7,748 bases of DNA from Clostridia bacterium (GTDB lineage Bacteria > Bacillota > Clostridia > Christensenellales > UBA1242), in assembly GCA_028702545.1 (NCBI GenBank), contig JAQVOQ010000038.1, positions 1 through 7,748 on the forward strand, read 5' to 3'. This document shows, in pieces, positions 5,063 to 7,748 of the stretch. The translations under genes and the position numbers were made by a program. The notes under the pieces are model-generated. The model was not told the origin of the DNA and searched no databases. It saw only the letters and a list, made by a program, of their open reading frames with translations. How positions within the stretch are numbered: position 1 is the first letter of the stretch; every line of letters starts with the position of its first letter.

Positions 5063-6289
5063 ATGAATATCATAGTGCCCAAAGAACTTAAAATATTATC
5101 TTCACTGTTTGCGTTAAATGGTACACCTCTTTATATAGTAGGTGGTTATGTTCGCAATGCGGTTCTTGGTATTTATAAGACCGATATAGACACAGCGGCT
5201 GACAGTACGCCAGAGGAAGTAATAAAACTACTTAGCGGAACTCAGTTTTCCTGCAAAGAACAAAGTAAAAAAATGGGGACACTAAAAATTTACTCTTCAA
5301 AAAATTTTGAATGTGAATATACAGCGTTTAGAAACGAACAGTATTCGGAAGGCGGAAATCATAAGCCAATAACTGTAAGTTTTAAAACTGATATTATTGA
5401 AGATGCAAAAAGACGGGACTTTACTTGCAATGCACTTTACTATGATATACAAAAACAAAAAATAATTGACTTTTATAATGGGCAAAAACATACGCTTGAA
5501 CGTACATTAAAAGTAATAAGCGATTCTGTATTTGAAAGTGATGGACTAAGGTTGTTAAGGCTAATAAGACAAAGTGCAGAGTTAAATTTTAGAATAGATG
5601 CACATACATTTAATTTAGCGTGTAAAGAAGTTGATAAACTTAAAGATATTAGCGCCGAACGCATAAGGGTGGAATTTGAATTTATGCTTAATGCCGATGA
5701 AAAATACGGTATAGGCAATCACATGCTTGCAATGGAACGCCTATTAAAAATAGGTGCGGCAAAATATGTTTACAAGACAAATTCGGTAAAATTTAAATAT
5801 TTAAGACAATGCGAGGAAATATCTAGACTCACTGCACTTATTATTGATATGGGGCTTAAAGAGCACGATGTTTTTGTATTTATGGGTGCTAAGGGGTTAA
5901 AATTTTCCAATAGAATTATTAATAAAACAACTCTTGCTGTATCTGCGTTTTATGAATTAAAAGGTTCAGTGAAAAGTGCACTCAGTTTAAGATTGTTTAT
6001 TCAAAAGTATTATACCGTGCTTGATATTTTGCTTGGTTTGAAATATAAAAACATTCAAATTGAAAAGCAACTACAAATTATGCGTTCTAAAAACATGCCG
6101 ATTAGTTTAAGTGAGTTGAATATTAGTGGAATTACACTTATGAGATATTTTCCTAAGGTTACTGCAAATAAAATTGGTATAATATTACATGATTTATTAT
6201 GTTTTACTGCAAAAAACGGTAATTTAAATAAGCAAAATCTTTTACTTAATAAAGTAGGAAATGATATTAAACAAAATAAATATTTGTAA
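5063..6289 (+). CDS. cca: CCA tRNA nucleotidyltransferase (class II)
   Basis: This 408-residue cytosolic enzyme completes or repairs the 3' CCA end of tRNAs with CTP and ATP and no nucleic-acid template. The nucleotidyltransferase head shows motif A, IVGGYVRNAVLG (25-36), with metal-binding D41 and D43 in TDIDTA. Motif B, RRDFTCNAL (117-125), follows, then LRLLRLIRQ (162-170) in the neck, and ERIRVEFEF (199-207) of the nucleotide-selecting region. The usual GGxVRD has Asn in place of Asp (N32), a change I believe also occurs in relatives. The C-terminal half is divergent and helical. A poly(A) polymerase of the same superfamily cannot be fully excluded. There is no Shine-Dalgarno before ATG 5063, and the mRNA may be leaderless. 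The downstream VanW-family gene follows after 71 nt without a terminator, so they may share a transcript. Confidence 0.9.
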   Translation: MNIIVPKELKILSSLFALNGTPLYIVGGYVRNAVLGIYKTDIDTAADSTPEEVIKLLSGTQFSCKEQSKKMGTLKIYSSKNFECEYTAFRNEQYSEGGNHKPITVSFKTDIIEDAKRRDFTCNALYYDIQKQKIIDFYNGQKHTLERTLKVISDSVFESDGLRLLRLIRQSAELNFRIDAHTFNLACKEVDKLKDISAERIRVEFEFMLNADEKYGIGNHMLAMERLLKIGAAKYVYKTNSVKFKYLRQCEEISRLTALIIDMGLKEHDVFVFMGAKGLKFSNRIINKTTLAVSAFYELKGSVKSALSLRLFIQKYYTVLDILLGLKYKNIQIEKQLQIMRSKNMPISLSELNISGITLMRYFPKVTANKIGIILHDLLCFTAKNGNLNKQNLLLNKVGNDIKQNKYL

Positions 6290-6360
6290 GATGAATTTTA
6301 TCACAAAGTTTAAAATATTTAAAAATACATTTATGTAGAAAAAAATCACATACTATCACT

Positions 6361-7748
6361 ATGCAATCTGTAATAGTTTATATATATACTAATAAGCGTA
6401 AGTTAAAATATTTAAGCATAATAATATTGCTATTATTATTGGCTTTTTTAAGTCGTTCATATTGTCAGTCATCATATGTTTTTTCACAAAAACAATCACT
6501 TAACATTAATTATATTGCCCCGTATGGAGAACTTAAAGAGTATCCTGATTTTGATATTTATCAGCAAGATTATTCCATTACACTTAAATTTAATAATAAA
6601 ACTTGGCAACTAACGCAGAAAGACTTTACTCCAAACAACAACAACCACGCAATAAATTCTGCAATGCAAAAATATGGTAGGCAAGGCAAATATGAAGAAA
6701 AATTGTATTATATAAGCAAAATAAAACATCAGGGATTTACAATTTTTCAAGCATATAATTTTGTGTTTTATAAATTTGACAGTGTTTTGCAAAATATCGG
6801 TAATTTAGTACGAACAGAACCTAAAAATGGGGTTATAAATTTTAATCCACAAAATTATCCTAATATGTTTAGTTTAAAAAAAGAAATTAATGGTCAAAAA
6901 GTTGACTTTGAAACATTGTATTCGGATATAGATAGTGAATTTAATAAAGAACCAAATCCTGTTATTAATATAAAAACGATTAGCATTAAACCTGAAATAA
7001 CAGCGGATTACTTATTAAAAGCAACTGAAAAGCGTAGTGTGTTTTCTACTTCGTTTTTAAGTTCCGTAGAGGAGAGGAAACATAATATAAAATTAGCGCT
7101 AAGTGCTTTGAATGGGTATAGGCTTAATGCCGGTGAAATAGGTTCTTTTAACGCTATTACAGGAAGAAGATTAAAAGAAAAGGGATACCAAGAAGCAAAC
7201 ATAATTAAAAATGGCTTGTTTATACCTGGACTTGGTGGTGGTGTGTGTCAAGTATCCACAACACTTTATAATGCACTTATTAGGGCGGATTTGAAAGTGG
7301 AAGAAGTACACAAACACAGTATTCCGGTCAGTTATGTGGAACTAGGATTTGATGCAATGGTATCGGGAAGCAGTTCAGATTTAAAATTTAAAAATACAAC
7401 GATGATGCCTGTTTTTATACGTGCTTATTCACAAAACGGCAGGGCCTATATAGAAATTTATGGTAAATCAATGGAAAATATAATACTTAAACCGCGCAAG
7501 GAAATTATTAAAGTAATACCAAATGCTGGCGATATTATTGAAAAGGATACGACAGGTGAATATAAAGAGCATGTTGAATATATAGGCGACTATTATAGAG
7601 TTAGAACTGCCCATGATGGTTATGAAGTAAAAACATACATACAATATTATCTAAATGATGTGCTTGTAGCCGAAAAATTACTTCGCCATATTAAATATGA
7701 CCCAATAACAGGCTTATTAATTGAAGGAACTAAACCGAAGCCTGTTAT
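6361..7748 (+). CDS. VanW family protein, 3' end outside window
   Basis: The frame is open from ATG 6361 to the window edge, about 462 residues. Residues 11-16 are basic (NKRKLK) and 18-30 form a hydrophobic stretch (LSIIILLLLLAFL), so the protein is exported or anchored in the membrane. Residues about 50-215 resemble the putative peptidoglycan-binding domain that often precedes VanW. Residues about 243-375 are the VanW domain, with the hallmark GLGGGVCQVSTTLYNA (290-305) and NAGEIGSFN (256-264). The final 80 residues resemble a G5-like domain, ending in GLLIEGTKPK. The biochemical role of VanW is not established. It was named from vancomycin-resistance clusters, but no resistance genes are visible here, so this is most likely an ordinary cell-wall protein. 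No clear Shine-Dalgarno precedes the ATG. No in-frame ATG, GTG or TTG is seen in the codons just upstream. Confidence 0.88.
   Translation, partial: MQSVIVYIYTNKRKLKYLSIIILLLLLAFLSRSYCQSSYVFSQKQSLNINYIAPYGELKEYPDFDIYQQDYSITLKFNNKTWQLTQKDFTPNNNNHAINSAMQKYGRQGKYEEKLYYISKIKHQGFTIFQAYNFVFYKFDSVLQNIGNLVRTEPKNGVINFNPQNYPNMFSLKKEINGQKVDFETLYSDIDSEFNKEPNPVINIKTISIKPEITADYLLKATEKRSVFSTSFLSSVEERKHNIKLALSALNGYRLNAGEIGSFNAITGRRLKEKGYQEANIIKNGLFIPGLGGGVCQVSTTLYNALIRADLKVEEVHKHSIPVSYVELGFDAMVSGSSSDLKFKNTTMMPVFIRAYSQNGRAYIEIYGKSMENIILKPRKEIIKVIPNAGDIIEKDTTGEYKEHVEYIGDYYRVRTAHDGYEVKTYIQYYLNDVLVAEKLLRHIKYDPITGLLIEGTKPKPV

Noticed and set aside
6326..6363. Promoter for a leaderless VanW-family mRNA
   Set aside because: Possible -10 boxes (CATACT or TACTAT) have no acceptable -35 partner, and read-through from the cca gene is simpler.
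6361..7748. Vancomycin resistance determinant
   Set aside because: VanW-family proteins are widespread in Gram-positives without resistance, and no vanH, vanA/B, vanX or vanRS gene is visible.
1..7748. CRISPR array, transposase, integrase or phage genes
   Set aside because: No regularly spaced repeats and no such protein motifs were seen on either strand.

Overview
This AT-rich window (roughly 30% GC by eye) looks chromosomal and comes from a low-GC Gram-positive bacterium, most likely an uncultured member of the Clostridia. The reasons are a lipoteichoic-acid-synthase-type enzyme, a VanW-family surface protein, a DUF6512-like membrane protein and a PflX-like radical SAM protein in a low-GC context, with Shine-Dalgarno sites and TTGACA/TATAAT-type promoters. 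No lineage-specific marker allows a finer placement.

Layout. Positions 1-695 (+) hold the C-terminal end of a cytidine-deaminase-family gene and an unrecognised 151-residue protein, probably one operon. Positions 696-1086 have no convincing gene. They carry several inverted repeats, locally GC-rich, and a 14-nt copy of the 3' end of the neighbouring tRNA gene. Positions 1087-1264 (-) form a complete tRNA-Ser(CGA) unit with promoter, tRNA and terminator. Positions 1280-2914 (-) form a two-gene block: a DUF6512-like membrane protein, then a PflX-like radical SAM protein with its own strong promoter, closed by an intrinsic terminator. Back to back with this block, 2921-5011 (+) is a monocistronic lipoteichoic-acid-synthase-like gene with promoter, Shine-Dalgarno site and terminator. 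From 5028 onward (+) are a class II CCA-adding enzyme gene and, 71 nt later with no terminator between, a VanW-family protein that runs off the end of the window.

How it fits together. Two genes act on the cell envelope (LtaS-like polymerase, VanW-like exported protein) and two features belong to tRNA supply (tRNA-Ser, CCA-adding enzyme). The rest are of unknown role. No complete novel multi-gene system is evident. The least explained parts are the structured 696-1086 segment beside the tRNA, the deaminase/orphan pair, and promoter geometry that predicts leaderless mRNAs for the radical SAM gene and perhaps the CCA-adding enzyme gene. All function calls rest on motif recognition by eye, without database searches.
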